Below, in pieces: positions 54,571 to 63,702 of a DNA stretch of 64,000 bases (positions are counted from its first letter, which is position 1; each line of letters opens with the position of its first letter). Source of the DNA: Bacteroidia bacterium (lineage in GTDB: Bacteria > Bacteroidota > Bacteroidia > Chitinophagales > Saprospiraceae); contig JAUHXV010000011.1 in NCBI GenBank assembly GCA_030426765.1, forward strand, positions 1 through 64,000. Direction: 5' to 3'. A model generated the notes under the pieces. The model saw nothing but the letters and a program-made list of their open reading frames with translations. It was not told where the DNA came from and did no database searches. The translations under genes and the position numbers were made by a program.

Positions 54571-55428
54571 ATGACTACACACCGAATTCACCACTTACTT
54601 TTTATTGCATTTCTTTTTTGTCTTCCTGTTCTTGCCTGCAAACAAGCTCAGTCGAAGGAGATGATTCCTGATGAAACTACTGTGGCCGTAGCAGACTCTG
54701 TTCCTGTGGTCGTGGAAGCCCCTGAGGACACGACGGAAGCATTGAAGCTGCCTTTGAATATCAGCTATATCCGCGGGAAGTTTTACCCTAAGATGCATCC
54801 GGACTTTGTGGAGATTGATTCCATTCATGCGGATCGCCCCGAGCTATATCTGCGAAAAGACACATACGCAGCCTTTGTAAAAATGTACGAGCATGCACTC
54901 CGGGATGGTATCCGATTACAAATCCGATCAGCCACCCGAAATTTCAATGTGCAAAAATCCATCTGGGAAGCCAAATGGACCGGCGAGCGAACGATAGAAG
55001 GTGGAGAAAACCTCGCGGAAACAACAGCAGATCCCAAAGAACGCGCACTCAAAATTTTGCGCTATAGTTCGATGCCGGGTACCAGCCGACACCACTGGGG
55101 CACAGACATTGATCTGAACAGTTTTGAAAATTCGTGGTTTGAAGAAGGAGAAGGTCTCGACATATACAACTGGCTCACCGCGCATGCAGCTGAGTATGGT
55201 TTTTGTCAGCCGTATTCCGCCGGAAGACCGTATGGATATTTTGAAGAGCGATGGCACTGGTCTTATATTCCGGTGGCTGCCCATCTGACAAAGTATGCCG
55301 AAGAAAATCTGACCAACGAAATGATTGATGGTTTTCTCGGAAGCGAATCCGCGCCTATGATTGATGTGGTGAAGCATTATGTGCTGGGAATCAATCAGGA
55401 TTGCAACGAGATAAGGGATGAGGAGTGA
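54571..55428 (+). CDS. M15-family D-Ala-D-Ala carboxypeptidase (VanY-type) lipoprotein
   Basis: The 285-residue protein starts with a lipoprotein signal (FIAFLFCLPVLACKQAQ). The peptidase domain has zinc ligands in SRHHWGTDIDL (H, D) and His in ERWHWSYIP, the pattern of M15B peptidases. It trims the terminal D-Ala from peptidoglycan or its precursors in the periplasm. TTG three bases upstream is an alternative start. It occupies the position expected for paaC, downstream of paaB with a 9-bp gap, so it may be read from the paa promoter although it is functionally unrelated. Confidence 0.92.
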   Translation: MTTHRIHHLLFIAFLFCLPVLACKQAQSKEMIPDETTVAVADSVPVVVEAPEDTTEALKLPLNISYIRGKFYPKMHPDFVEIDSIHADRPELYLRKDTYAAFVKMYEHALRDGIRLQIRSATRNFNVQKSIWEAKWTGERTIEGGENLAETTADPKERALKILRYSSMPGTSRHHWGTDIDLNSFENSWFEEGEGLDIYNWLTAHAAEYGFCQPYSAGRPYGYFEERWHWSYIPVAAHLTKYAEENLTNEMIDGFLGSESAPMIDVVKHYVLGINQDCNEIRDEE

Positions 55429-55635
55429 ATGGTGAGTGGTGAGTAGTGAGTATCTCCTTCGCTAAAGCTACGGCGATTAAAAAGTGAGAATTTAATTTCC
55501 ACCCTTTAACCCTTTAACCTTTTAACCCGTTTACCTTTTAACCCTTTAACCTTTTAATCGCTTAACCTTCTAACCCTTTAATCCTTTAACCGCATAACCT
55601 TCTAACCCTTTAACCCGTTTACCAAACTAAAATTT
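55429..55635. repeat. GTGAGTAGTGAG units, a REP unit and a long CCCTTTAACC array
   Basis: GAGTGGTGAGTAGTGAG units (55429-55451) and a CTCCTTCGCTAAAGCTACGG unit (55452-55478) are followed by a 120-bp degenerate array of the unit CCCTTTAACCTTTTAA (55501-55622), 13 bp before the redoxin ATG. The array's reverse complement form is found at 60549-60628. Confidence 0.85.
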
Positions 55636-56193
55636 ATGTCCTTTACAGAATCAAACATGTTACCTCTCGGGAGCGAAGCTCCGCCATTTGTTTTGCCGGA
55701 TACGGTGTCCGGAGATACGATCCGACTGCAGGATATCGCGGGAGAAAAGGCTACGGTGGTGATGTTTTTGTGCAACCACTGCCCTTACGTCGTGCATGTC
55801 AATAGTGAGATTGTTCGCCTGGCGAATGACTATAACACACAAGGCGTTTCCTTTGTAGGGATCAGTTCGAATGATGTGGACAACTATCCGCAAGACGGGC
55901 CTGAGTTGATGAAGTTGCACGCGGAGAAGGAAAAATATCCATTCCCCTACCTCTATGACGAAAGTCAGAATGTTGCGCGCGCGTATGATGCGGCTTGCAC
56001 TCCAGATTTTTACGTTTTTGACAAAGACCTTCGCCTTACCTATCGCGGCAGGCTCGATGACTCTCGACCGAATAGTGGTACGCCCCTTACCGGAAAAGAT
56101 CTGAGGGATGCATTAGATGCAATGCTAAGCGGAAATGCAGTTTCCGAAAAGCAGTATCCTTCGGGTGGGTGTAATATCAAGTGGAAAAGGTGA
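55636..56193 (+). CDS. Thioredoxin-fold redoxin/peroxiredoxin-like protein
   Basis: The 185-residue protein belongs to the AhpC/TSA-redoxin group: LGSEAPPFVLPDTVSGDTIRL at the start, then VVMFLCNHCPYVVHVN with a CxxCP active site, GISSNDVDNYPQDGPE, and CTPDFYVFDKDLRLTYRG. A C-terminal GGCNIKWK extension with a third Cys is typical of this family. There is no signal peptide, so it is cytosolic. It may reduce peroxides or serve as a disulfide reductase; no partner gene is near. Confidence 0.9.
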   Translation: MSFTESNMLPLGSEAPPFVLPDTVSGDTIRLQDIAGEKATVVMFLCNHCPYVVHVNSEIVRLANDYNTQGVSFVGISSNDVDNYPQDGPELMKLHAEKEKYPFPYLYDESQNVARAYDAACTPDFYVFDKDLRLTYRGRLDDSRPNSGTPLTGKDLRDALDAMLSGNAVSEKQYPSGGCNIKWKR

Positions 56194-56227
56194 TTGTTGC
56201 CACGCAATGCATTGCGTGGCAAACAAT
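56193..56227. repeat. Nearly perfect palindrome after the redoxin gene
   Basis: TTGCCACGCAATG and its exact reverse complement join without loop (56197-56222), and ATTGTT/AACAAT extends the symmetry with one unpaired A. The palindrome lies between convergent genes (redoxin and 56265 gene). No T-run follows, so it is more likely a REP or bidirectional stop structure than a standard terminator. Confidence 0.7.
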
Positions 56228-56264
56228 GCTTTGAATCGAGGCCTGCCTAAACCTTAAACCTAAG

Positions 56265-56768
56265 CTACCTTTCAGCAATGGCTATACATCCGCTGTGATC
56301 TGAATCCGACACTTCCATGCGGATAAACAGGTGCTTTTTATTGCGAGAAAAAATATCCCATGATGCCACTCGCATATCGTCCTTCTGTACCCATTCTGTT
56401 TTTCCGAATTGTTTTTTGGTTTGACGCATGGCTTGCTGGATATGTTTTTCTCCGGCAATCGTGAGGGTTACACGCTGTATCGTGTCGGCGAGTAACTCAT
56501 AGGTCACTGAACAACTATCGATTTTTCCAACGGAAGAGATTGGAAAAACGAACATGCTCGATGAAATAAAATTGGTTGGCTTTTTCGCACAGTTTGCCGG
56601 CATTAGAAAATGCTCACCCAAATCGGTTGGAATGCGATTCATTCTGGCTTCGCCTGGAAACTGAAGTGTATCAACAGAAAACACATTTATTTCTTTGTCC
56701 TGACCAAACAGGAAGGAGCCAAATGAGCTAGCCAATACAAAACAGCAAAAACAAAATAGATTTTTCAT
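56265..56768 (-). CDS. Small exported protein, unknown function
   Basis: From the ATG at 56768 the protein is 167 residues with a signal peptide (MKNLFCFCCFVLASSFGSFLFGQ); a GTG at 56777 is an alternative. The mature part has no motif I can name; it contains GKIDSCSVTYELLADT and a C-terminal HSGCIAIAER with two cysteines that might form a disulfide. It lies 21 bp from the LpxD-like gene on the same strand and may be cotranscribed. Confidence 0.72.
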   Translation of the reverse strand: MKNLFCFCCFVLASSFGSFLFGQDKEINVFSVDTLQFPGEARMNRIPTDLGEHFLMPANCAKKPTNFISSSMFVFPISSVGKIDSCSVTYELLADTIQRVTLTIAGEKHIQQAMRQTKKQFGKTEWVQKDDMRVASWDIFSRNKKHLFIRMEVSDSDHSGCIAIAER

Positions 56769-56789
56769 AACGAACACTCTATTAAAAAG

Positions 56790-57707
56790 TCACTTGCGGG
56801 AAAGAAGGCTTTTGAGGGCTGCAAGTTCCCTGTATTTTGATCTGGCCTCACCGACCGGTGTTCCAAAATAGGACTTTCCTCCTTCGAGATCTGTATGCAC
56901 TCCGGTTTGTGCCAGGATGGTTGTGCGATCACCAATTTTCAAATTTTGTGCTAGTCCTGCCTGTCCATACAGTACACACCAGTCTCCGAGGATAGTTTTA
57001 CCGGCGATACCTGCCTGGGCGGCGATGAGACAGTTTTTTCCGATGACGACACCATGGCCGATCATCACCTGGCAGTCGATTTTAGTGCCCGCCCCGATCA
57101 CAGTATCACCGCTCACGCCCTGTGCAATCGTAGTGCCACTACCGATCCAGACATCATCTTCGATGATCACTCTCCCGCAGCCGGTCCACGCCTCATAGCC
57201 TTCGGGCCATTTTTTAAAATAGAACGCCTGCGTCCCGATGATCGCGCCGGAATGGATGACGACTCTTTCACCGATCGTTGTGTGCGGACGTATCACCACA
57301 CCGGATTGGATCACCGTGTCTTTCCCGATGGTCACATGTGGCCCGATGATCGCTCCTTCTTCAATGATTGCGGAAGGGTGAATTTGCTGCCCCACCTTTG
57401 TATCTGAAGTGATGGGTGTAAAGAATCGGTACCGCTGCACGATATCTTCGTAGGCCCTGAATGGCGTGTCTACTACAAGCAAAGCTTTGCCTTCGGGGCA
57501 ATCCATCTCCGCAGGCACAATAATCGCGGATGCCGCCGATTCCAGAGAAGCCTGATAGTATTTTGGGTGATCCACAAAGGTGATATCGCCCTCGCGTACC
57601 TTATGAATTTCGTTGACGCCCCTAACCAAGAGTGCCTCATTTCCGATAAGTTTTGCGTCCACCCATTTTGCAACATCCCTGATGGAAAGTGTCTCGTTAA
57701 AATCCAT
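56790..57707 (-). CDS. UDP-3-O-acylglucosamine N-acyltransferase (LpxD-like)
   Basis: The 305-residue enzyme has an N-terminal uridine-binding domain ([21 protein letters not shown]) and a long left-handed beta-helix of hexapeptide repeats ([19 protein letters not shown]). The catalytic His is in [10 protein letters not shown], followed by [15 protein letters not shown]. It is shorter than E. coli LpxD (341), lacking part of the C-terminal helix, as seen in the second LpxD-like copy of many Bacteroidota. It should N-acylate the lipid A precursor. LpxL-type gene occurs at 3.7 kb. Confidence 0.88.
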   Translation of the reverse strand: MDFNETLSIRDVAKWVDAKLIGNEALLVRGVNEIHKVREGDITFVDHPKYYQASLESAASAIIVPAEMDCPEGKALLVVDTPFRAYEDIVQRYRFFTPITSDTKVGQQIHPSAIIEEGAIIGPHVTIGKDTVIQSGVVIRPHTTIGERVVIHSGAIIGTQAFYFKKWPEGYEAWTGCGRVIIEDDVWIGSGTTIAQGVSGDTVIGAGTKIDCQVMIGHGVVIGKNCLIAAQAGIAGKTILGDWCVLYGQAGLAQNLKIGDRTTILAQTGVHTDLEGGKSYFGTPVGEARSKYRELAALKSLLSRK

Positions 57708-57722
57708 GAACCGTTTATTTTA

Positions 57723-57736
57723 GCCTAAATTTAGGC
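57723..57736. promoter_or_regulatory. 14-bp perfect palindrome between divergent genes
   Basis: GCCTAAATTTAGGC is self-complementary and lies in the 61-bp space between lpxD-like and the aminotransferase gene. It is a candidate operator for one or both. It shares TTTAG elements with the DtxR-like site at 15261 but the half-site order differs. Confidence 0.4.
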
Positions 57737-57768
57737 ATACATAAAAGGAAACCAAGAAAAATCTCAGT

Positions 57769-58890
57769 ATGACAACACTATCCAGAAGAGCATGGCTCCA
57801 TCGCAGCGCACTGGCCGCCGCCGCATTACCCCTGAGTCGCTTACCCATCCCTGCACAGGATTCGAAGTCTGACCGACCTGTTGGCGATGAAGATTTTATC
57901 CGCCTTAGCTCCAACGAAAACGCTTATGGCCCCAGTGATGCCGCGCGCACAGCCGTCCTCGAAAGCCTCGCAGATGCCAATCGATATCCCAGACATTACT
58001 ACCAAACGCTGATCGACCAAATCGCCGAGCGCGAAAATGTATCTTCTGAATGCGTTCTGATTTCAGCCGGTTCGTCAGAAATCCTGGGATTGGTGGGACT
58101 CACCTACGGCATTGAGGGCGGAGATGTGCTCGGTTGTCACCCTACGTTTGACTTTGCCATGCGATACGCCGAACGCCTGGGGTGCACCTGGTCGCGCACA
58201 CCACTGGATGAAAACTACCATTACAATTTGGGTGCACTTGCCGAAGAAGCAGGTCCCAATACGCGGATGATTTTCATTTGCAATCCCAACAACCCGACAG
58301 GTGTAGAGACACCTCACGTAGAACTCAGAGCATTTTGCATCGATCAGGCTCGCCGACATCCGGTGTTTATCGATGAGGCATATATAGAGTTTAGTTCGAG
58401 AGGCCGAAACAACAGCCTTGCGGATATGGCGGCACAAACACCTAATGTGGTCGTCTCGCGTACTTTCTCAAAAATTCACGGATTAGCAGGATTGCGTGTT
58501 GGCTATGCGATTGCCCACCCATCGACTATTGCCTTGTTGAAAAACTACCATACCGGTCGCGGTGTCACCGTCTCCAATGCCGGAGCTGCTGCAGCTTCTG
58601 CCTGTCTTTCCGATCCGGAGTTTGAAAGCTTCTGCCGCAAGAAAATCGTGCAAGGTCGTGAGTTGGTTTGCATGGCGTTCGATGGCTGGGGCGTGGAATA
58701 CATGAAATCAGCCACAAGTTTTGTGTGCTTCAGAAATGATAAGTTCAGCATGAAGCCGAGAGAAGCCATGGAAAAAGAAAAAATCCTGATTCGCGACTAT
58801 GATGAATTTCCCGGATGGTCGAGGGTCAGTATCGGCACCGTGGACGAAATGAAGACGTTTATTGATGCAGCGAAGAAGTATGTTGGTTAG
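57769..58890 (+). CDS. Tat-exported PLP-dependent aminotransferase (HisC-like)
   Basis: The 373-residue protein has fold-type-I aminotransferase motifs: SSNENAYGPSDAAR, SAGSSEILGLVG, ICNPNNPTG, VFIDEAYIEF and the PLP lysine in VVSRTFSKIHGLAGLRVGY. These place it near histidinol-phosphate aminotransferases. The N-terminus MTTLSRRAWLHRSALAAAALP is a twin-arginine signal, so the enzyme is predicted to be exported folded with its cofactor, unlike biosynthetic HisC. A tatA is in this window. Its substrate is therefore probably not histidinol phosphate. Confidence 0.88.
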   Translation: MTTLSRRAWLHRSALAAAALPLSRLPIPAQDSKSDRPVGDEDFIRLSSNENAYGPSDAARTAVLESLADANRYPRHYYQTLIDQIAERENVSSECVLISAGSSEILGLVGLTYGIEGGDVLGCHPTFDFAMRYAERLGCTWSRTPLDENYHYNLGALAEEAGPNTRMIFICNPNNPTGVETPHVELRAFCIDQARRHPVFIDEAYIEFSSRGRNNSLADMAAQTPNVVVSRTFSKIHGLAGLRVGYAIAHPSTIALLKNYHTGRGVTVSNAGAAAASACLSDPEFESFCRKKIVQGRELVCMAFDGWGVEYMKSATSFVCFRNDKFSMKPREAMEKEKILIRDYDEFPGWSRVSIGTVDEMKTFIDAAKKYVG

Positions 58891-59196
58891 ACCTGAGACA
58901 CAAGACTTTAGACACAAGACTTTAGACACAAGACTTTAGACGCAAGACCTGAGACTTTAGCCTAGGGCAAGGAGCATGGAGCATGGAGCATGGGGCATGG
59001 GACATGGAGAGTAGTGAGTAGTGAGTAGTGAGTAGTGAGTTCCAAAACTTATTTGTCATGTAATTCTTGCATGGAGCTACTAATTCACTAAAATACTCAC
59101 TTCTGACTACTCACCACTGAGCACCTCTCGCCTCTGACCACAGATCACTCCATCACTCCCTCACTCCCTCACTCCCTCACTCCCTCACTCCCTAAT
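58891..59196. repeat. Short-period repeat cluster
   Basis: The gap is almost all tandem repeats: ACCTGAGACACAAGACTTTAG units (58891-58959), GCATGGAGCATGG units (58971-59007), AGTAGTGAGTAGTGAG units (59010-59040), and CTCCCTCACTCC units (59146-59193). No gene is present. Confidence 0.88.
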
Positions 59197-60540
59197 CTAC
59201 TGCTTGCTGATCTTGTCCACATACATCTTTCCTTCCGCAAAGGTGCGGACGATATAGATGCCTGTCGGAATTCCGGATACGTCTATCTTTCCGCCTTCAC
59301 TGTTAGGGAAGTAAATTTGTCCGTTGGTAGCGATAAGTTCTACTCTTTCGGGAACGAGAGATTCTGAAAAATACAAATGTGTAGACGTCGGGTTTGGCCA
59401 GTAGCCAAATGGTTCGGATTCAATTTCCTGCACTGAGGTCATCAGGTCATTGCGAGCCACCAGAACTTTATCGCGGGAAACAGGCACACTGGCGATATCA
59501 TCAATACCGTCTCCGTCGAAATCCGTCAGGACGAACTCCCCGATTGGCTCATCATATGTGACAATTAACTCCGCCTGGCCATTACTGCGTGAAGGTGCGT
59601 TGGAGATCAGCCAAAGTTTATCCTGATCGGCCACTACCAAATCCGGAAAATTATCGCCATCTACAAATCCCATCGCCATCATGGTCGGCGATGTAAAGGA
59701 TGCATCCAATGTTGTCTTGGAATACATGCCTTCCTGAAAAACGTATTTGATAATCTCATGCAACCCGGTATCCAGGACAAACATCATCCGGTTGCCCATT
59801 GTATCGCTGTATGTCATTGTCGCCACGGGATGTTCGAGCCCATTGTCAAACACCTCCAGTTGATCTTCGTAGTTGATGTCACCATTCATTTGATTGAACG
59901 TGGCCTGTCCGGAAAATATCTGCCCAGATGTCACATCCGGCACGTAGAAGTCTATGGAATCCCCTAACCCGAATGAACTGATCTGTCCGGCCTCTCCGGC
60001 AAATGGCAAGGAGCTGCTGGTATTAGGAAAAATATAATTGAATGACCCAAATATAATCTGCTCAAAATGAAGATTACCTGAGGTATCTGAAGACATCAGC
60101 ATTTGCGAAAAATTAAACGCGCTTAGGTCCAATTGCGTAAGTCCACCAACAGTATCGAGCAAAGTCGCGCCGGACTGTTTTTCGCTGATAAAAGGATCCT
60201 TTCCATACAGCACATGTATCCCCGGCTGGCCCTCCAACATATAATACATATCATCGCCGCCATTAAACGAAATCGTCCCCATTGATAATGGTTGCTCATC
60301 CAGCAGATAGTATGTGGTTTTGATAAAGTTTGTACCATTTCCCAGATTCGTGAGCCGAATGATCTCCTGGGTTTCTTCCCCGATCAGATAGATGTCTGTG
60401 CGGCCATTGTCATCAAGATCACCAACAGCGATATCAATGAGCGGCACTTCTTCAAAATCAAACTCGGTAATGGTCAGGGGAATCTGTGCTGTCAATTGAA
60501 AGCATAAGAATGATAGTAGAGAAAGTAGTGTTCTGGTCAT
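59197..60540 (-). CDS. FG-GAP propeller protein with T9SS sorting domain
   Basis: The 447-residue protein has a signal peptide (LLSLLSFLCFQLTAQ), FG-GAP-like repeats with Asp-rich Ca loops (DIAVGDLDDNGRTDIYLIG, GFVDGDNFPDLVVAD, DFDGDGIDDIASV), and a C-terminal T9SS type A domain (YWPNPTSTHLYFSE....ELIATNGQIYF....GIPTGIYIVRTF). It should form a single seven-bladed propeller on the cell surface. Function unknown, as with most such cargo. Confidence 0.9.
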   Translation of the reverse strand: MTRTLLSLLSFLCFQLTAQIPLTITEFDFEEVPLIDIAVGDLDDNGRTDIYLIGEETQEIIRLTNLGNGTNFIKTTYYLLDEQPLSMGTISFNGGDDMYYMLEGQPGIHVLYGKDPFISEKQSGATLLDTVGGLTQLDLSAFNFSQMLMSSDTSGNLHFEQIIFGSFNYIFPNTSSSLPFAGEAGQISSFGLGDSIDFYVPDVTSGQIFSGQATFNQMNGDINYEDQLEVFDNGLEHPVATMTYSDTMGNRMMFVLDTGLHEIIKYVFQEGMYSKTTLDASFTSPTMMAMGFVDGDNFPDLVVADQDKLWLISNAPSRSNGQAELIVTYDEPIGEFVLTDFDGDGIDDIASVPVSRDKVLVARNDLMTSVQEIESEPFGYWPNPTSTHLYFSESLVPERVELIATNGQIYFPNSEGGKIDVSGIPTGIYIVRTFAEGKMYVDKISKQ

Positions 60541-60548
60541 GGTTGTTG

Positions 60549-60628
60549 TTAAAAGGTTATGTGGTTATAAGTTTATGAGATTATTAGGTTATTAGGTTAA
60601 ATGGTTAATGGGTTAAAAGGTTATTAGG
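60549..60628. repeat. GGTTATTAGGTTAAATGG array
   Basis: This degenerate array is the reverse-complement form of the CCCTTTAACC array at 55501-55622. It lies between polA's stop and the start of the T9SS protein gene. Confidence 0.8.
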
Positions 60629-60701
60629 TGAGTTACTTAGGAGTAAAAAATCGTATTACGTAATTTCCAAAGCTCTTCGCCCTACGCTCTCAGCCCTACG
60701 C

Positions 60702-63521
60702 TCAATGCGCTTCCAGCCAATTATCCCCAACTCCCATGCCCACTTCGATGGGAACAGGCAAGTCAGGTAAAGCGGTTTTCATTTTATCATCCACTAAGGC
60801 GCGGAGTTCTTCCTCTTCTTTTTTGTGTACATCAAAGACCAATTCGTCATGCACCTGCAGGAGCATTTTGGAATTGAGTTTGCGCTTGAGCATCTCTTTG
60901 TGGATATGGATCATGGCCAGCTTGATCATATCGGCAGCCGAACCCTGAATTGGAGAGTTAATGGCGTTGCGTTCCGCGGCGGCACGAACGGTATGATTTC
61001 TCGAATTGATATCGCGGAGGTAGCGTCGGCGTTTCAGAATGGTTTCAATGTAGCCGTGCTTCTGTGCGAATGCCACTGTGTCTGACATATAGTTTTTGAT
61101 GCCGGGAAATTTTTCAAAATAATTGTCAATAATCTCCTTCGATTCTGAGCGTGAGATCCCCAGCGTCTGAGATAATCCAAAGGCAGACTGTCCGTAGGCC
61201 AATCCGAAATTCACCGCCTTGGCTCTGCGACGCATTTCTGAAGTCACATCGGCAAGCGGGACACCAAATACTTTCGATGCCGTAGTAGAGTGAATATCTT
61301 CTCCGTTTTTAAATGCCTCCAACATACCTTCATCTCCGGTGATGGCGGCAATGATCCTGAGCTCGATTTGGGAATAGTCAGCAGACAGGATCAGGAAGTT
61401 GTCATCCCTAGGGATAAATGCTTTTCTGATCTCGCGGCCGCGTGCAGTCCGGATAGGTATGTTTTGCAAATTTGGATTGTTCGAAGCGAGGCGTCCTGTA
61501 GCAGCAATGGTCTGACCAAAGGTGGTATGTACTCTACCCGTACGAGGGTTGATCAACTCCGGAAGCGCATCGATATACGTGGACTTCAGCTTTGTGAGTT
61601 CGCGGTAATTCAGGATGTGATCAATGATCTCGTATTCATCTTTTAGCAGGGACAGAACATCCTCACTGGTTTTGTATTGACCTGTTTTAGTTTTCGCTCC
61701 TTTGTACGGGATCTTGAGGTGTTCGAATAGGATATCGCCCATTTGTTTGGGAGAGTCGAGGTTAAATTCAACTCCACTAATCTTATACACTTTATCGCGC
61801 ATCTCCAGGAGCTCCGTGCCGAGCTCTTCCGAATAATTTTTCAAAAAAGGAACATCGAGTCCGATCCCTTCAAATTCCATCGCGGTGAGCACGTGTATCA
61901 GGGGAAACTCGACGTCGTGCAATAAAGACTCTCCTTCTACCTCCTTCACTAGTTTTTCCGTAACAGGCATCAACTGCAATGTGATATCTGCATCTTCCGC
62001 AGCGTATTCGGTGATTTCATCTACCTCCACATCCTGCATCGAGAGTTGATTTTTCCCTTTTTTGCCAATGAGCTCTTCTATGGCTACCGGTGTGTAGCCC
62101 AAGTAGGTTTCCGCCATCACATCCATCTTGTGGCGCACATGTGTGTCTCCGATAAAATGTGCCACCATCGTATCATAGATTGGATCGGCTACGATGACAT
62201 CATACAAGCGGAGGAGTTTGATATCAAATTTGATATTGTGACCAATCTTAAGTGCTTTTGGATTGGTAAACACCTTCTCAAATGACTTAACGATCTCTTT
62301 GGCTTTTTCAAAATCCTGTGGACAAGGCACATAGTATGCTTCACCGGGAGTGATTGCAAACGACAATCCCACGATCTCCATGTCCACTTCAAGGCCGGTG
62401 GTCTCTGTATCAAAGGCAAAGGATTTAGCCTTCAGCAATTTTTCAATAAGTGCATCGCGTTCCTTCTTCGTTTTGACTGGCAAGTACGTGTGCGGTGTAT
62501 TGTGGATGTTTTTGCCTACCGGAACGGCTTCGGAAGTGGCAGGTGTTTTATCGTCGCCTGCTTTTCCCTGAGAGAACAAATCTCCCTGTACAGAACCTGC
62601 TGTTGCTTTTGGAGGGGCTGATGCTGATGGTGCATTTACTTCAAAACCATCTCCGAGTACACGCTTGCCCAACGTTCTGAATTCGAGTTCGGAAAAGATG
62701 GCGGATAGTTTTTCCACATCCACCGGGTCAAGGACGAGTTTGTCCGGGTCGAACGGCACCGGTACATCCAGGATGATCGTGGCGAGTTTTTTCGAATCAA
62801 AAGCATTTTGTCTGCTCTCCTCCAACTTCTTTAGTGTGGCACCTTTAATCTTATCAAGATTCTCGTACACGTTTTCGATGCTGTGAAATTCGTGAATGAG
62901 TTTGGACGCCCCTTTTTCCCCTATGCCTCTGACACCGGGAATATTGTCCGCTGAATCGCCCATCAGGCCCAGGATATCAATGACCTGTTCGGGCTTGTGG
63001 ATATTATACAGCTCACAGACTTCTTTAGGTCCTATGATCTCCGGTCCGCTCCCCTGCTTACCCGGTTTATACATAAAGATGTGATCTGATACCAGTTGGC
63101 CGAAATCTTTATCCGGTGTCACCATATACACATCATAGCCTTCTTTCTCTGCGCGTTTAGCGAGTGTGCCGATCACATCATCTGCTTCGTAGCCTTCTGC
63201 TTCCAGGATGGGAATCCCATAGGCGTCGATGATGTCCCGGATATAGGGTTCGGATAATTTTATGTCCTCCGGTGTCTCCTGGCGGTTGGCCTTGTAATAG
63301 GGAAACTCCTGCACCCTGACATTGGGAGATTTGTGATCAAAGCAAACGGCAATGTGTGAGGGATTGCGGTTTTTCAGCACCTCCTCGAGTGCTGTCACAA
63401 ATCCGAACATCGCATTGGTGTTCAGGCCTTTGCTGTTGATCCGCGGATTGCGGAGAAAGGCGTAGTATGCGCGGAAGATGAGGGCGTAAGCGTCGAGCAG
63501 GTAGAGTACCGGGCGTTCCAT
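60702..63521 (-). CDS. polA: DNA polymerase I
   Basis: The protein is 939 residues from the ATG at 63521 (a TTG at 63527 is in frame). The N-terminal 5'-3' exonuclease has ILEAEGYEADDVIGTLA and GDSADNIPGV. The 3'-5' exonuclease has FDTETTGLEVD and YAAEDADITLQL, so proofreading residues are intact, unlike Taq polymerase. The polymerase domain has motif A DYSQIELRI, motif B RRRAKAVNFGLAYGQ and motif C QVHDELVFD. It is a complete, canonical Pol I for gap filling and repair. Confidence 0.98.
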   Translation of the reverse strand: MERPVLYLLDAYALIFRAYYAFLRNPRINSKGLNTNAMFGFVTALEEVLKNRNPSHIAVCFDHKSPNVRVQEFPYYKANRQETPEDIKLSEPYIRDIIDAYGIPILEAEGYEADDVIGTLAKRAEKEGYDVYMVTPDKDFGQLVSDHIFMYKPGKQGSGPEIIGPKEVCELYNIHKPEQVIDILGLMGDSADNIPGVRGIGEKGASKLIHEFHSIENVYENLDKIKGATLKKLEESRQNAFDSKKLATIILDVPVPFDPDKLVLDPVDVEKLSAIFSELEFRTLGKRVLGDGFEVNAPSASAPPKATAGSVQGDLFSQGKAGDDKTPATSEAVPVGKNIHNTPHTYLPVKTKKERDALIEKLLKAKSFAFDTETTGLEVDMEIVGLSFAITPGEAYYVPCPQDFEKAKEIVKSFEKVFTNPKALKIGHNIKFDIKLLRLYDVIVADPIYDTMVAHFIGDTHVRHKMDVMAETYLGYTPVAIEELIGKKGKNQLSMQDVEVDEITEYAAEDADITLQLMPVTEKLVKEVEGESLLHDVEFPLIHVLTAMEFEGIGLDVPFLKNYSEELGTELLEMRDKVYKISGVEFNLDSPKQMGDILFEHLKIPYKGAKTKTGQYKTSEDVLSLLKDEYEIIDHILNYRELTKLKSTYIDALPELINPRTGRVHTTFGQTIAATGRLASNNPNLQNIPIRTARGREIRKAFIPRDDNFLILSADYSQIELRIIAAITGDEGMLEAFKNGEDIHSTTASKVFGVPLADVTSEMRRRAKAVNFGLAYGQSAFGLSQTLGISRSESKEIIDNYFEKFPGIKNYMSDTVAFAQKHGYIETILKRRRYLRDINSRNHTVRAAAERNAINSPIQGSAADMIKLAMIHIHKEMLKRKLNSKMLLQVHDELVFDVHKKEEEELRALVDDKMKTALPDLPVPIEVGMGVGDNWLEAH

Positions 63522-63702
63522 GATCAATTCGTTGATGGTGGTTAGGAGGCTTAAAGGTAAACATCACGCGAGAATCGAAACAATCCGATCCTGAAGCTTG
63601 ATAACATGTTTAAAGATTGAGCCTGAATAGGAAAACTACTATTCATTTATCTAATCCATCTCCTTCTTGCCGCTTTCGCAATGGATAATAAACCATTGAC
63701 CA

